Shown here: in pieces, positions 1 through 8,702 of the stretch
Layout: the number at the start of each line of letters is the position of its first letter
Position numbering within the stretch: the first letter of the stretch is position 1
Source of the DNA: Sideroxydans sp.
GTDB taxonomy: Bacteria > Pseudomonadota > Gammaproteobacteria > Burkholderiales > Gallionellaceae
Length of the DNA stretch: 64,000 bases
NCBI GenBank assembly: GCA_027310725.1
Contig: DAIDAG010000080.1
Coordinates: forward strand, 113,469 to 177,468
Direction of reading: 5' to 3'
Position numbers and translations under genes: made by a program
Notes under the pieces: model-generated
Databases searched by the model: none
The model's input: the letters and a program-made list of their open reading frames with translations, nothing else
Told to the model about the DNA's origin: nothing

Positions 1-656
1 ATCCCGCTGCCACCGCCAAACATTGGCTGGCACAAGGCGCGCGACGCCTGCATCTGGTGGACTTGAACGGTGCGTTCGCCGGAAAGCCCAAGAACGAAGC
101 TCCCGTGCGCAGCATCATCGAAGCGGTGGGGGGCGATATCCCGGTGCAGCTGGGCGGCGGCATCCGCGATCTGGAAACCATAGAGCGCTACCTCGATATC
201 GGGGTGACCTACGTCATCATCGGCACCGCCGCGGTCAAGGTGCCTGGCTTCCTGCATGAAGCCTGCGATGCATTCCCCGGGCACATCATGGTCGGTCTCG
301 ATGCAAAAGGAGGCAAGGTCGCGGTGGATGGTTGGTCGAAACTCACCGGGCACGATGTGGCCGATCTGGCGAAGCGCTTTGAGGACTATGGCGTGGAAGC
401 CATCATCTACACCGATATCGGTCGCGACGGCATGATGACCGGCGTGAACATCGAAGCGACGGTGGAGCTGGCGCGGCCCCTGCATGTGCCGGTCATCGCC
501 AGCGGCGGCATCACCAATCTGGACGATGTGCGCGCCTTGTGCGCAGTGCGTTCGGAAGGTATCACCGGCGCGATCACGGGCCGCGCCATCTATGAAGGTA
601 CGCTGGATTTCAAGGCGGCCCAGGCCTTGGCCGACGAACTGTCGCCGAAGCTCTGA
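1..656 (+). CDS. hisA: HisA, ProFAR isomerase (5' truncated by window edge)
   Basis: Phosphoribosylformimino-5-aminoimidazole carboxamide ribotide isomerase, the fourth step of histidine synthesis. The window begins inside the gene; reading opens at base 3 with residues matching the HisA N-terminal third ([10 protein letters not shown]). Visible (beta/alpha)8 phosphate-binding segments are QLGGGIRD and ASGGI. The segment [10 protein letters not shown] holds the second catalytic aspartate region. The stop TGA overlaps the ATG of hisF by one base (TGATG), which indicates translational coupling. About 40 N-terminal residues are missing. Identification is secure from the motifs and from hisF directly downstream. 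Confidence 0.95.
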   Translation, partial: PAATAKHWLAQGARRLHLVDLNGAFAGKPKNEAPVRSIIEAVGGDIPVQLGGGIRDLETIERYLDIGVTYVIIGTAAVKVPGFLHEACDAFPGHIMVGLDAKGGKVAVDGWSKLTGHDVADLAKRFEDYGVEAIIYTDIGRDGMMTGVNIEATVELARPLHVPVIASGGITNLDDVRALCAVRSEGITGAITGRAIYEGTLDFKAAQALADELSPKL

Positions 657-1414
657 TGCTTGCCAAACGCATCATTCCCTGCCTTGACGTGACCGCCGGC
701 CGCGTGGTCAAGGGCGTCAGTTTCGTCGAACTGCGCGACGCCGGAGATCCGGTGGAGATCGCGCGGCGCTACGACGAGCAGGGTGCGGACGAGCTGACTT
801 TTCTCGATATCACAGCGAGTTCGGACGACCGGGGTATCATCTTCCGCATCATCGAGCAGGTGGCAGAGCAGGTTTTCATTCCGCTGACCGTCGGCGGCGG
901 GGTGCGCGAAGTGCAGGATGTGCGCAATCTGCTCAATGCAGGTGCAGATAAAGTCAGTATCAATACTTCTGCTGTGGTCAATCCGCAGCTGGTGGCCGAT
1001 GCTTCGGCGCGTTACGGTTCACAATGCATCGTGGTTGCCATCGATGCAAAGCAGACTGCACCAAACAAGTGGGAAGTGTTTACCCATGGCGGCCGCAAGG
1101 CTACCGGTCTGGATGCGGTGGAATGGGCGAAGAAGATGCAAAGTCTGGGCGCAGGGGAGATACTGCTGACCAGCATGGACAAGGACGGACAGAAGAGCGG
1201 CTTCGATCTGGCGCTGACCCGCGCCGTGACCGATGCGCTGGAGATCCCGGTGATCGCCAGCGGCGGCGTGGGCAATCTGCAACATCTCGCCGACGGCGTG
1301 AAGCTGGGCGGCGCGGATGCGGTGCTGGCTGCCAGCATCTTTCACTTCGGCGAATACACCGTGCAGCAAGCGAAAGAATATATGGCCAAGCAAGGCATTG
1401 AGGTGCGGTTATGA
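656..1414 (+). CDS. hisF: HisF, imidazole glycerol phosphate synthase cyclase subunit
   Basis: Cyclase half of IGP synthase. It uses ammonia from the HisH glutaminase to turn PRFAR into IGP and AICAR. The protein has 252 residues, the usual length. The start [12 protein letters not shown] carries catalytic Asp11, and the second catalytic aspartate is at residue 130 in VVAIDAKQ. The phosphate loops LTVGGGV and ASGGVG are present. The start overlaps the hisA stop by one base. The last 15 bases of the gene, including the stop, are repeated exactly at 1747-1761 beyond an inserted segment, so hisF itself stays intact. Confidence 0.97.
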   Translation: MLAKRIIPCLDVTAGRVVKGVSFVELRDAGDPVEIARRYDEQGADELTFLDITASSDDRGIIFRIIEQVAEQVFIPLTVGGGVREVQDVRNLLNAGADKVSINTSAVVNPQLVADASARYGSQCIVVAIDAKQTAPNKWEVFTHGGRKATGLDAVEWAKKMQSLGAGEILLTSMDKDGQKSGFDLALTRAVTDALEIPVIASGGVGNLQHLADGVKLGGADAVLAASIFHFGEYTVQQAKEYMAKQGIEVRL

Positions 1415-1746
1415 CACGGTGCGCCAGCCCTCTATCCAACTTTCCCCCAAAGGGGGAAAGAGCAATCGCCTCCTCTCCCGCAAGCGGGAGAGGATTGAGG
1501 AGAGGGTTTGCGACGGGTGCGGGACAACGCAGTTTCGGTGCAGGCTCATGCGCGCAGCGCGTGATGCCGAAGCCAATAACCGCATCGCACCTCCTCCCGC
1601 AAACGGCTGGTTGCGCCATAACCAGCGACTTGGTGAGCGTTGTTTGCTCACCTAGTCGAATGGCTAGTAGTTACATCAGTAACGTACCCGCAGGGGGTAG
1701 GCCGATGGGTTCCCCGCTGCTACGCAGCGACCCATTCGCTCTGTCG
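1415..1746. repeat. Structured insertion between hisF and hisI, bounded by 15-bp direct repeats
   Basis: A non-coding segment of 332 bases between two identical 15-base copies of GAGGTGCGGTTATGA (1400-1414 and 1747-1761). It is full of hairpins: TTTCCCCC/GGGGGAAA near 1440; CCTCTCCCGC/GCGGGAGAGG near 1472-1493; CTGGTT/AACCAG near 1605-1625; GGTGAGC/GCTCACC near 1632-1652; and a GGGT/ACCC structure near 1707-1735. The first copy is the hisF 3' end and the second is a duplicate, which looks like a long target-site duplication. No protein-coding frame here resembles a known family. What moved it, if it is mobile, is not visible. Confidence 0.55.
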
Positions 1747-1777
1747 GAGGTGCGGTTATGAATGAGAAAAATAATTT

Positions 1778-1855
1778 GCCACAGAGCACACAGAGAAAAC
1801 CCGCTGCACTCGAAGGATTGGCTGAACTCTCTGTGAACTATGTGTTCTCTGTGGC
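1778..1855. repeat. Dispersed palindrome, CCACAGAG family, copy 1
   Basis: An imperfect inverted repeat. The left arm GCCACAGAGCACACAGAGAA (1778-1797) pairs with the right arm at 1828-1855, which reads TCTCTGTG...TTCTCTGTGGC. The arms resemble the element at 24533-24620, so this is one member of a dispersed intergenic palindrome family. It lies just ahead of hisI and would fold in the mRNA. Confidence 0.65.
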
Positions 1856-1870
1856 TAGATTGGGGTTTAA

Positions 1871-2260
1871 ATGACCGAAAGCTGGCTAAATAAAGTGAAC
1901 TGGTCCGAAGACGGCCTGGTTCCGGCCATCGCGCAGGATGCGGCGACCGGGCGCGTGCTGATGGTGGCGTGGATGGATCGCGACGCCCTCAAGCGCACAG
2001 TAGAGACCGGCGAGGCGATATACTGGTCGCGTTCGCGCAAGAAACTCTGGCACAAGGGTGAAGAATCCGGCCACATCCAGAAGGTCAAAGAGATACGCCT
2101 GGATTGCGATAGCGATGTGGTTTTGCTGCAAGTGGAACAAAAAGGCGGCATCGCTTGCCATACCGGGCGCGAGAGTTGCTTCTACAGCAAACTGGAGCAG
2201 GACCGCTGGGTAGAAACGGACGCGGTTCTGAAGTCACCCGACGAGATCTATAAAAAATGA
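1871..2260 (+). CDS. hisI: HisI, phosphoribosyl-AMP cyclohydrolase
   Basis: Opens the adenine ring of phosphoribosyl-AMP in the third step of histidine synthesis. It has 129 residues and is the stand-alone type (not fused to HisE). Diagnostic segments are [14 protein letters not shown], the metal-binding stretch [13 protein letters not shown], and the zinc-ligand motif [10 protein letters not shown]. The stop overlaps the hisE start by four bases (ATGA). The start follows directly after the palindrome at 1778-1855 and has no strong Shine-Dalgarno sequence (GGGG lies about 8 bases upstream). Confidence 0.96.
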   Translation: MTESWLNKVNWSEDGLVPAIAQDAATGRVLMVAWMDRDALKRTVETGEAIYWSRSRKKLWHKGEESGHIQKVKEIRLDCDSDVVLLQVEQKGGIACHTGRESCFYSKLEQDRWVETDAVLKSPDEIYKK

Positions 2261-2574
2261 GCAACGAGATTCTGCAACGACTGACCGGGACGATTGAGGC
2301 GCGCAAACAGGCTGCAGCCGATTCTTCTTATGTCGCAAAATTGTTCAGCAAGGGCGAGGACGCCATTCTGAAAAAAGTGATCGAAGAAGCGGGCGAGGTT
2401 TTGCTGGCAAGCAAAGAGGCAGACAGGCAACATTTGGTATACGAAGTTGCCGATCTGTGGTTTCACTGCATGGTGTTGCTGGCGCAAAAAGGCTTGAGCG
2501 CGGACGATGTGCTGAAAGAACTGGCGCGTCGCGAAGGCGTGTCGGGGATTGAAGAAAAAGCGAGCCGGAAATGA
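2257..2574 (+). CDS. hisE: HisE, phosphoribosyl-ATP pyrophosphatase
   Basis: Hydrolyses phosphoribosyl-ATP to phosphoribosyl-AMP, the second histidine step, supplying HisI. It has 105 residues, all-alpha MazG-like. The metal-binding helix EEAGEVLLA is followed by the second acidic helix YEVADLWFH. The gene overlaps hisI and hinT by four bases at each end (ATGA), so the four genes from hisI are probably translated together. Confidence 0.96.
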   Translation: MSNEILQRLTGTIEARKQAAADSSYVAKLFSKGEDAILKKVIEEAGEVLLASKEADRQHLVYEVADLWFHCMVLLAQKGLSADDVLKELARREGVSGIEEKASRK

Positions 2575-2921
2575 GCGACAACTGTATCTTTTGCAAGATC
2601 GTGCGCGGCGAGCTTCCGAGCCGCAAAGTGTACGAGGATGACGAGGTATTCGCCTTTCACGACATCAATCCGGTCGCACCGATACACTTCATGCTGGTTC
2701 CCAAGCTGCATCTCGTATCGCTGCTGGATGCTGAAGAAGCCCATGCAGCCTTGCTTGGCAGGATGCTGTTACTGGCGCCGAAGCTGGCGCTGGAACAGGG
2801 TTTGAAAAACGGTTTCCGCACCGTCATCAATAGCGGCAAGGGCGGTGGGCAGGAGGTGTTTCACCTGCACATCCACGTCATCGGCGGCGGCAATATTCCG
2901 CCCATGGTTAAACGAGATTAA
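2571..2921 (+). CDS. hinT: HinT-type HIT family purine nucleoside phosphoramidase
   Basis: A 116-residue histidine-triad hydrolase of the HinT branch, expected to hydrolyse adenosine phosphoramidates and aminoacyl-adenylates. The N-terminus [13 protein letters not shown] is typical. The triad HLHIHVIGG near residues 98-106 carries the catalytic histidines. The gene overlaps hisE by four bases. Its position between hisE and tatA is common in betaproteobacteria and does not imply a histidine-specific role. Confidence 0.94.
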   Translation: MSDNCIFCKIVRGELPSRKVYEDDEVFAFHDINPVAPIHFMLVPKLHLVSLLDAEEAHAALLGRMLLLAPKLALEQGLKNGFRTVINSGKGGGQEVFHLHIHVIGGGNIPPMVKRD

Positions 2922-2935
2922 ACAAGGAGAGTGAA

Positions 2936-3154
2936 ATGGGCTCGATGAGCATATGGCATTGGTTGATCGTATTGTTGGTCGTGGTGCTGATATTCGGTAC
3001 AAAGAAACTGCGCAACATCGGCGAAGATCTGGGCGGTGCGGTGAAAGGCTTCAAGGACGGCATGAAGGGTGAAGAAGAGTCGCACAAGCAGGTCGCACAT
3101 GACGGCAAGACCATCGAAGGCGAAGCGAAAGAGAAGACTCAAACCAAGGTTTGA
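2936..3154 (+). CDS. tatA: TatA, twin-arginine translocase subunit
   Basis: Pore-forming component of the Tat export pathway. It has 72 residues: an N-terminal membrane helix (about residues 5-20), the FGTKK hinge, an amphipathic helix ([19 protein letters not shown]), and a charged tail. The start is preceded by AAGGAG. It is the first of three tat genes in a row. The Rieske-like and molybdopterin-type exported proteins of such organisms depend on this pathway; in this window the Tat signal of the ActB-like protein (9353-11596) is a likely client. Confidence 0.95.
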   Translation: MGSMSIWHWLIVLLVVVLIFGTKKLRNIGEDLGGAVKGFKDGMKGEEESHKQVAHDGKTIEGEAKEKTQTKV

Positions 3155-3169
3155 GTCTGAAAATTACTT

Positions 3170-3553
3170 ATGTTCGATATCGGTTTTTCCGAGCTGGTGG
3201 TGATCATGGTGGTGGCGCTGATCGTCATCGGTCCCGAGCGCCTGCCCAAAGTGGCCCGCACCATGGGGTTGTTGTGGGGCAGGGCGCAGCGCTATATCAA
3301 CGGCGTGCGCGCCGATATCGAGCGCGACATGCAGATGGACGAACTGAAACAGATCAAGCAGAAAGTGGAACAGGAAGCCGCTGCGGCGATGCAGGCTGCA
3401 AGCCAGGCCGGCCAGGCGGTGGATAACCATTTGAAATCGCTTGAGCAGGAAGCTGCATCGGTCGAACAAGCCAGGCCGCGCAGTGTTCCCGCGGCCGGCA
3501 ACACCCCAAAAGAACAGCCTGCTCCCGAACAGAGGCAGTTTCCGATTGACTAA
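3170..3553 (+). CDS. tatB: TatB, Tat substrate-receptor subunit
   Basis: A 127-residue single-span protein. The start MFDIGFSELVVIMVVALIVIGPERLP is a classical TatB N-terminus with the conserved Glu8 and the GPERLP hinge. An amphipathic helix and a long polar, Ala/Gln-rich tail follow. TatB joins TatC to bind twin-arginine signal peptides. It lies 15 bases after tatA and 15 bases before tatC. Confidence 0.95.
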   Translation: MFDIGFSELVVIMVVALIVIGPERLPKVARTMGLLWGRAQRYINGVRADIERDMQMDELKQIKQKVEQEAAAAMQAASQAGQAVDNHLKSLEQEAASVEQARPRSVPAAGNTPKEQPAPEQRQFPID

Positions 3554-3568
3554 TTTCCCCCCTTTATC

Positions 3569-4288
3569 GTGAGTACAAGCGAAAACCTGATCTCACACCT
3601 GATTGAGTTGCGCACGCGTCTGCTCAATTCCGCCGTCGCCCTGTTATTGGTATTCATCTGCCTGTTTCCCTGGGCGGCTGATCTCTACAGTTTATTGGCC
3701 AGGCCGCTGCTGGCAAAATTGCCGAAGGGCGGGCAGATGATCGCGACGGATGTGACGACGCCGTTCTTTGTGCCGCTCAAGGTCGCGATGATGGCGGCTT
3801 TTCTGATCGCGCTCCCCTATATTCTGTATCAGATATGGCGCTTTATCGCGCCCGGCCTGTATCTGAACGAAAAGCGATGGATATTGCCGTTGCTGGTTTC
3901 CAGCGTGGTTCTTTTTTTCTGCGGCATGGCCTTCGCCTACTTTGCGGTTTTCCCGGTGGTGTTCGGCTTTATTACCGCCGCCGCGCCCAAAGGTGTGGCT
4001 GTCATGACCGACATCGACAAATACCTCAGCTTCGTATTGAGCATGTTCGTGGCGTTCGGATTGGCATTCCAGGTGCCCATCGCCGTGGTGTTGCTGGTGA
4101 AGACCGGCATGGTGACGACGGCAAAATTGCGCGAGGTTCGTCCCTATGTCATCGTCGGTGCGTTTGTCGTCGGGGCGATCTTTACTCCGCCGGACGTGGT
4201 TTCCCAGTTCATGCTGGCGATGCCGCTGTGGCTGCTTTACGAAGCGGGCATCGTGGTGGCGGGATGGACGGGAGGGAAACCTGCTTGA
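3569..4288 (+). CDS. tatC: TatC, Tat translocase core subunit
   Basis: A six-span membrane protein of 239 residues that recognises the twin-arginine motif. It begins with GTG (MSTSENLISHLIELRTRLL). The conserved N-terminal LIELR.RL segment is visible, as is the middle PYILYQIWRFIAPGLY segment with its family-typical Pro and Phe. The C-terminal region has the conserved FTPPD motif (IFTPPDVVSQ). It ends 16 bases before the convergent protease gene. Confidence 0.96.
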   Translation: MSTSENLISHLIELRTRLLNSAVALLLVFICLFPWAADLYSLLARPLLAKLPKGGQMIATDVTTPFFVPLKVAMMAAFLIALPYILYQIWRFIAPGLYLNEKRWILPLLVSSVVLFFCGMAFAYFAVFPVVFGFITAAAPKGVAVMTDIDKYLSFVLSMFVAFGLAFQVPIAVVLLVKTGMVTTAKLREVRPYVIVGAFVVGAIFTPPDVVSQFMLAMPLWLLYEAGIVVAGWTGGKPA

Positions 4289-4304
4289 TCCCCGCCCTTC
4301 CGGT

Positions 4305-5462
4305 TTATTCCTGAGCCTTGGGTTTTGGTCGTTTGCCGACCTTGACCTGAACTTCCACTTCAGCCTGGTTGCGCAGCAACTTGAGCGAGGTGACCTTTCC
4401 CGGCGGCAATGATGAGATGGTTTCCAGCATGATGGTGGAATCCGTCAGCGGTTTGTCCGCGATGCTGAGCAGGATGTCTCCCGGTTTGACGCCGGACTTG
4501 TCTGCGGGGCTGCCCCGAACCACTTCGGCGATCAGCACTCCCTGCACATCTCCGAGCTTGAAAGATTCCAGCAATTCGGGGGTGAGATCCTGCACCGCCA
4601 CGCCGATCCAGCCGCGCGTGACAGCGCCGTTTTGGATGATCTGCTCCATGATCTTCTTGGCTGTGCTCACCGGGATGGCAAAGCCGATCCCAAGCGACCC
4701 GCCGTTGGGTGAATAGATCGCGCTGTTGATGCCGACCAGATTGCCTTCCACGTCCACCAGCGCGCCGCCCGAATTGCCGGGGTTGATGGCCGCATCGGTC
4801 TGGATGAAGTTCTCGAAGGTGCTGAGCCCGAGGTGGTTGCGCTTCAGTGCGCTGACAATGCCCATGGTCACGGTCTGTCCCACGCCAAACGGATTGCCGA
4901 CAGCGAGAACGATGTCCCCGACATGCGCCTGATCGGACTGGGCGAACGTGATCGCGGGCAGGTTGTTGCCGATATCGACCTTGATGACCGCGAGGTCGGT
5001 GTCCGGATCGGAACCGACGATGTGCCCCTTGGCGGTGCGGCCGTCAGAGAGGGCGACTTCGATCTGGTCGGCACTCTCGATGACATGATGGTTGGTCAGG
5101 ATGTAGCCATCGTGGCTGACGATGACGCCCGAACCCAGGCTGGAGGTCTGTTGCGGAACGTTATCCTCGAACTGGTCGCCGAAGAAGAAACGGAAGCGCG
5201 GATCGTCCATGAACGGATGGGTCTGCGGCTTCACCTCGCTGCTGGTGAAGACGTTGACCACAGCCGGCATCACTTTCTGGGCTGCCTTGCTGAAGCCCAC
5301 TGCCGGCAGGTCGCCGCCGTCCTTGACATTGTTTTCGTACAAGGTCACCACGCCGCTGCGGGCTGCATTGGGCAGCAGCGACGGCCTGAGCGTGTGGATC
5401 ACGAACAGCATCGCGAGGCCGACGGTGGTAGCTTGGGCGAACAGGAGCCAGAATTTACGCAT
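4305..5462 (-). CDS. DegS/HtrA-type membrane-anchored serine protease, one PDZ domain
   Basis: Periplasmic quality-control serine protease, 385 residues. An N-terminal uncleaved anchor (about residues 4-24) is followed by a trypsin-like domain. The triad is His126 (ILTNHHVI), Asp156 (PDTDLAVI) and Ser231 (GNSGGAL). A single PDZ domain (about 280-375) with the GDILLSI loop comes last. The single PDZ and membrane anchor fit the DegS/AlgW-like class better than two-PDZ DegP. The open frame extends 190 codons further upstream, but that part is antisense to the NIF3 gene; the start MRKFWLLF is chosen because it begins the anchor. It diverges from the NIF3 gene by about 40 bases. Confidence 0.9.
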   Translation of the reverse strand: MRKFWLLFAQATTVGLAMLFVIHTLRPSLLPNAARSGVVTLYENNVKDGGDLPAVGFSKAAQKVMPAVVNVFTSSEVKPQTHPFMDDPRFRFFFGDQFEDNVPQQTSSLGSGVIVSHDGYILTNHHVIESADQIEVALSDGRTAKGHIVGSDPDTDLAVIKVDIGNNLPAITFAQSDQAHVGDIVLAVGNPFGVGQTVTMGIVSALKRNHLGLSTFENFIQTDAAINPGNSGGALVDVEGNLVGINSAIYSPNGGSLGIGFAIPVSTAKKIMEQIIQNGAVTRGWIGVAVQDLTPELLESFKLGDVQGVLIAEVVRGSPADKSGVKPGDILLSIADKPLTDSTIMLETISSLPPGKVTSLKLLRNQAEVEVQVKVGKRPKPKAQE

Positions 5463-5501
5463 GATATGATTTGAGCCGCTAAATTTATGGGGACGAACCC
5501 G

Positions 5502-6248
5502 ATGCGATTGAACGAATTGCGCGATTATATCGGAAGCGAGCTTGCAGTCAGCCGTTTTCGTGACTACTGTCCGAACGGTGTGCAAGTGGAAGGGCGGCCC
5601 CAAGTGAGGCGCATCGCAACCGGCGTGACCGCCTCGCAAGCCGTGCTGGAAGCTGCCACGGCATGGGGTGCGGATGCCATCCTCGTTCATCACGGCTATT
5701 TCTGGCGCAGCGAAGATGCCGCGATCGCCGGCATCAAGAAGCGCCGCATCGCCCATCTGCTGCAGCACGATATCAGTCTGCTGGCCTATCATCTGCCGCT
5801 GGATGCCCACCCCGAATTCGGCAACAACGCACAGCTCGGCGGAGTACTTGGCTTCGTCGAACAGGGGCGTTTCGGCGAGCAGGATATCGCCATGCATGGT
5901 GCACTGGATCACCCGCAGACCCTGCAACAACTCACCCAACATATTCAGCATACTTTGCAGCGTGTACCGCAGGTCATCGCTCATGCCAACCCCAACATTA
6001 CCCGCATCGCGTGGTGCAGCGGCGGGGCGCAAGGTTACTTCGAACAGGCCGTGGCACTGGGCGTGGATGCATTCCTGACGGGCGAGATCTCAGAACAAAA
6101 CGTGCATGTCGCACAAGAGACGGGAGTGGCCTTCATCGCCGCCGGACACCATGCCACAGAGCGTTACGGCGTGCAGGCTTTGGGCGAACACCTGGCGGCG
6201 CGCTTCGACCTGGAACATCGTTTCTTCGATCAGGACAATCCGGTCTAG
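5502..6248 (+). CDS. NIF3/DUF34 family dinuclear-metal protein
   Basis: A homologue of YbgI/NIF3 (often labelled GTP cyclohydrolase 1 type 2 homologue), 248 residues. Metal-ligand motifs are ILVHHGYFW, AYHLPLDAHPEFGNN, and GHHATERYGV near the C-terminus. The true physiological reaction of the family is unsettled. Two in-frame ATGs exist (5487 and 5502); the second is preferred because GGGGA lies 8 bases upstream and MRLNELRDYI matches the usual family start. It is transcribed away from the HtrA-type gene. Confidence 0.88.
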   Translation: MRLNELRDYIGSELAVSRFRDYCPNGVQVEGRPQVRRIATGVTASQAVLEAATAWGADAILVHHGYFWRSEDAAIAGIKKRRIAHLLQHDISLLAYHLPLDAHPEFGNNAQLGGVLGFVEQGRFGEQDIAMHGALDHPQTLQQLTQHIQHTLQRVPQVIAHANPNITRIAWCSGGAQGYFEQAVALGVDAFLTGEISEQNVHVAQETGVAFIAAGHHATERYGVQALGEHLAARFDLEHRFFDQDNPV

Positions 6249-6304
6249 TGGACAGCAGTTGCAGGGAAGTCAGTCTCTGAAAAGACTGGTGGCATGCCGG
6301 ATAT

Positions 6305-6736
6305 TTACTTTTTGTTCCGCATCTCGATGTTTCCGGTGGCCAGATATATTTCGCGCAGGAAACACAATAAACCGGAAATCAGCGCCAGCATCGCTGAAAT
6401 GAAAAATAGCGAAACGGCACGCGCCGGATCCACGCCTATCTCGGAGCCCACAAAAAGGGCGGCGATCACGATGCAGATGAAGAGCGCGGACAGCGTACAG
6501 AGGCTCACGGCCCAATGCACCCAGCGCACTCTGCGCCTGAGCATCTCCATTTCTTCCAACTGGGCGGGCAGCCTTGGATTGCTTGAGTTGCTCAATGCCC
6601 TGGAACGATCCACGATGCGGGCGATGCGGGTGGTGATCACATTGAGAATCGCACCGATGCCGGTCAGCAGAAAGACGGGCGCGACCGCTTGTTGAATGGC
6701 GTGGGTGACAGTCGTGATTTCGGCAGCGCTCGGCAT
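6305..6736 (-). CDS. DUF2721 family membrane protein
   Basis: A 143-residue protein with three predicted membrane spans: about residues 17-37 (APVFLLTGIGAILNV), 72-95 (WAVSLCTLSALFIC) and 108-130 (LFFISAMLALISGLL). A charged loop holds R-rich segments (RIARIVDRSRAL). The pattern matches DUF2721, whose function is unknown. It is followed on the same strand by nothing and preceded by the MgtC-like gene 32 bases upstream, so the two may be cotranscribed. Confidence 0.75.
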   Translation of the reverse strand: MPSAAEITTVTHAIQQAVAPVFLLTGIGAILNVITTRIARIVDRSRALSNSSNPRLPAQLEEMEMLRRRVRWVHWAVSLCTLSALFICIVIAALFVGSEIGVDPARAVSLFFISAMLALISGLLCFLREIYLATGNIEMRNKK

Positions 6737-6768
6737 GGAAAACCCTCAAATGAAAATCATTGTGTCGA

Positions 6769-7518
6769 TCAGTTTCTCGCGTGGGTAAGAGAAAAATCCT
6801 CAACGCCCTGCAACGTGCTCAGTCCGCTCGCCAGCTCGTTCATGGATACGCCGCTGTTCTTGCTGAGGGCGATGGCGACGAAGTGCCATTCAAGTTTTTC
6901 GTTGCTGGAGCGGATGGCGAAGGAACCCGAAGCGACTTCATAACCGTTGGAGTAAACGACTTCGCGCAGGGTGTGTTCCAGCGGCACAAAATTCTTCTGG
7001 AATTCAAGGGTGACCGCGATGGCGGGGCGCGAGGGCAGCCAACTTTCCAGTTTGGAAATCCACATCATGCACAGCGCGGAAAGAATGGTGAGCATGATCG
7101 CCGATGCATAGAAGCCGACGCCGACCATGATGCCGATGGCCGAACAGGTCCAGATGGAGGCGGCGGTGGTGAGGCCGCTGATGTTGAGCCCGTCGCGCAT
7201 GATGACACCCGCGCCGAGAAAACCGATGCCGGTGAGGATGCCCTGAATGACGCGAGTGGGGTCGCCGGCGAGATAAGTGTTCACATGCCCGCCGTACCAG
7301 AAGGAGGGGTAACCGGCGATGACAGTGACGGCGGCGGCAGCCATGCAGACCAGTCCGTAGGTGCGCATGCCGGCCGCGCGTCCGTGGTAGGAGCGTTCAT
7401 ATCCCACGACCAGGCCCAGTACGAGTGCACCAAGCATGTTGAAAAAAACAACGATGTTGGTCGCCACTTCCTGATCAGACCAATAAGCCGACAGATTGGC
7501 AAGCGATAGCGCGTCCAT
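6769..7518 (-). CDS. MgtC/SapB family membrane protein
   Basis: A 249-residue protein with the MgtC membrane domain (about residues 20-155). The family signatures GLVVGYERSYHGRAAGMRTY and GIGFLGAGVIM...GLTTAASIW are both present. A cytoplasmic ACT-like tail of about 80 residues follows. MgtC proteins are linked to growth in low magnesium and to modulation of the F-type ATPase; a substrate is not proven. An RBS-like GGAGA precedes the start. No Mg-sensing leader was recognised upstream. Confidence 0.88.
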   Translation of the reverse strand: MDALSLANLSAYWSDQEVATNIVVFFNMLGALVLGLVVGYERSYHGRAAGMRTYGLVCMAAAAVTVIAGYPSFWYGGHVNTYLAGDPTRVIQGILTGIGFLGAGVIMRDGLNISGLTTAASIWTCSAIGIMVGVGFYASAIMLTILSALCMMWISKLESWLPSRPAIAVTLEFQKNFVPLEHTLREVVYSNGYEVASGSFAIRSSNEKLEWHFVAIALSKNSGVSMNELASGLSTLQGVEDFSLTHARN

Positions 7519-7631
7519 ATCCGTTCTCCATTTTCTATTTGTTCGGGAGTGTACAAGAATCGGCCCCGGATTACTGCTGTGCCGTCATGTGCTATCCATG
7601 GCGGCTGCCGTATCTCCGGCCGCGGTACGGA

Positions 7632-8267
7632 CTAACCGGCAGATTTGCTGCGCAACCGATCGAGCGAGATCGTCGCGCTGCGCGGCGCTTCGTTCAGTTC
7701 GAGATTGGCAAGGCGCAGCGGTTCGCCAAGCTCATCCAGCATCGCATGCCAGGGCCGCATCGCATCTTTCAGCAATCCGTCTGGCTGTGCCGAGAATCGG
7801 AGCAGGAAATCCTTGCGACGCGGATACCAGGAAGACCATTGCCATCCAAGGAAACTGTCGCTGTGCTTGAATCCGGCCGCACCCAAATGCGCGCGCAGCG
7901 TTTCCACGGCGGGCAAATTCTTCTGTGCAGGCTCGGGTGCAGTGTTCCACATCAGTCCGTAATAGATGCGATAGCTCTCGCCCAGCAGCTGCTGCTCCAT
8001 GAACGGGCGCAGGAAAGTGCGCTGATTGAAGCGTGGTTCAAGCCGCAAGCCGACGAGGCAGTCTTCGGTGTTGCGATCTTCGGTGAGCTCGCTTTGCCAA
8101 GGCAGCTCGCTTTGCACGAGCAGAACATCGAGTTGCTCGCTCAGCGCTTTCCAGAACCGATTGTTGTATTGCAACCGGATCTCGTCCAGATGTTCGGCAG
8201 CGATCAATGCGAGCGGGAAGTTTTCTTCCTGTGAGAAAAAATCGAGTACGGAATGTTCTTCGTTCAT
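7632..8267 (-). CDS. Unrecognised soluble protein
   Basis: A 211-residue protein from the start MNEEHSVLDFF; the frame stays open 16 codons further upstream but without a better start. It is rich in Leu, Arg and Trp, has no membrane helix or signal peptide, and includes a conserved-looking segment WQWSSWYPRRKDFLLRF. Third-position GC bias agrees with the neighbours, so it looks like a real resident gene. I cannot assign a family. It lies alone between the MgtC-like gene and the act operon leader. Confidence 0.6.
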   Translation of the reverse strand: MNEEHSVLDFFSQEENFPLALIAAEHLDEIRLQYNNRFWKALSEQLDVLLVQSELPWQSELTEDRNTEDCLVGLRLEPRFNQRTFLRPFMEQQLLGESYRIYYGLMWNTAPEPAQKNLPAVETLRAHLGAAGFKHSDSFLGWQWSSWYPRRKDFLLRFSAQPDGLLKDAMRPWHAMLDELGEPLRLANLELNEAPRSATISLDRLRSKSAG

Positions 8268-8360
8268 TTTTGAAAGCTTCGAGTAATTGAAATTACGGCC
8301 GGAGTTTACAGCCAAAAACCGGGAATCGGATGGATGAAAATTTTTGTCCGCGAATTTGCA

Positions 8361-8417
8361 TCTTGACGCGCCCTTTACTTTGAAAGCCGCGTCTTAACGC
8401 GTCCTTAACTTTGTAAA
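8361..8417. repeat. Two imperfect 25-base direct repeats ahead of the act operon
   Basis: Copies at 8361-8385 (TCTTGACGCGCCCTTTACTT...) and 8392-8417 (TCTTAACGCGTCCTTAACTT...) agree at about 21 of 25 positions. The offset of 31 bases is close to three helical turns. They lie about 90-145 bases upstream of the candidate -35 box at 8506. They could be a tandem activator or repressor site. Confidence 0.5.
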
Positions 8418-8505
8418 AATTGCCGCGTGAATATAAGCAAATACTTCAATACCTTGTCTGCTCTAGCTTGGAGAATAGGTGATGCGGAAATGTTGAGCGT
8501 GATGG

Positions 8506-8534
8506 TTGACATTATTTTTTAACATCGACATTAT
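8506..8534 (+). promoter_or_regulatory. Candidate sigma70 promoter for the act-sspAB operon
   Basis: TTGACA at 8506-8511, a 17-base spacer, then CATTAT at 8529-8534. The -35 matches the consensus fully and the -10 partly. It would give a leader of about 160 bases before actA. The region 8268-8702 is otherwise AT-rich and holds no supported gene. Confidence 0.55.
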
Positions 8535-8702
8535 TCATCGCGTGTAGTCGCAACAGCCGGCAATTAAGGCTGATTGAAATCACAACTAAATCACAAGAAC
8601 GGCGACTGCATGCTTTTTGATAAATCCGTTTTTTCCCGTATTTTTTTCCGGCCGAAATATCGCCGGCGTCTGAATATTGTTTTGTTGGGGGAGCCACATA
8701 CG

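Noticed and set aside
1415..1746. Integron attC-like or IS element in the hisF insertion
   Set aside because: No attC core pair, no terminal inverted repeats and no transposase frame could be seen.
5463..6032. 190-codon upstream extension of the HtrA-type protease frame
   Set aside because: It is antisense to the NIF3 gene and has no RBS; the membrane anchor begins at 5462.
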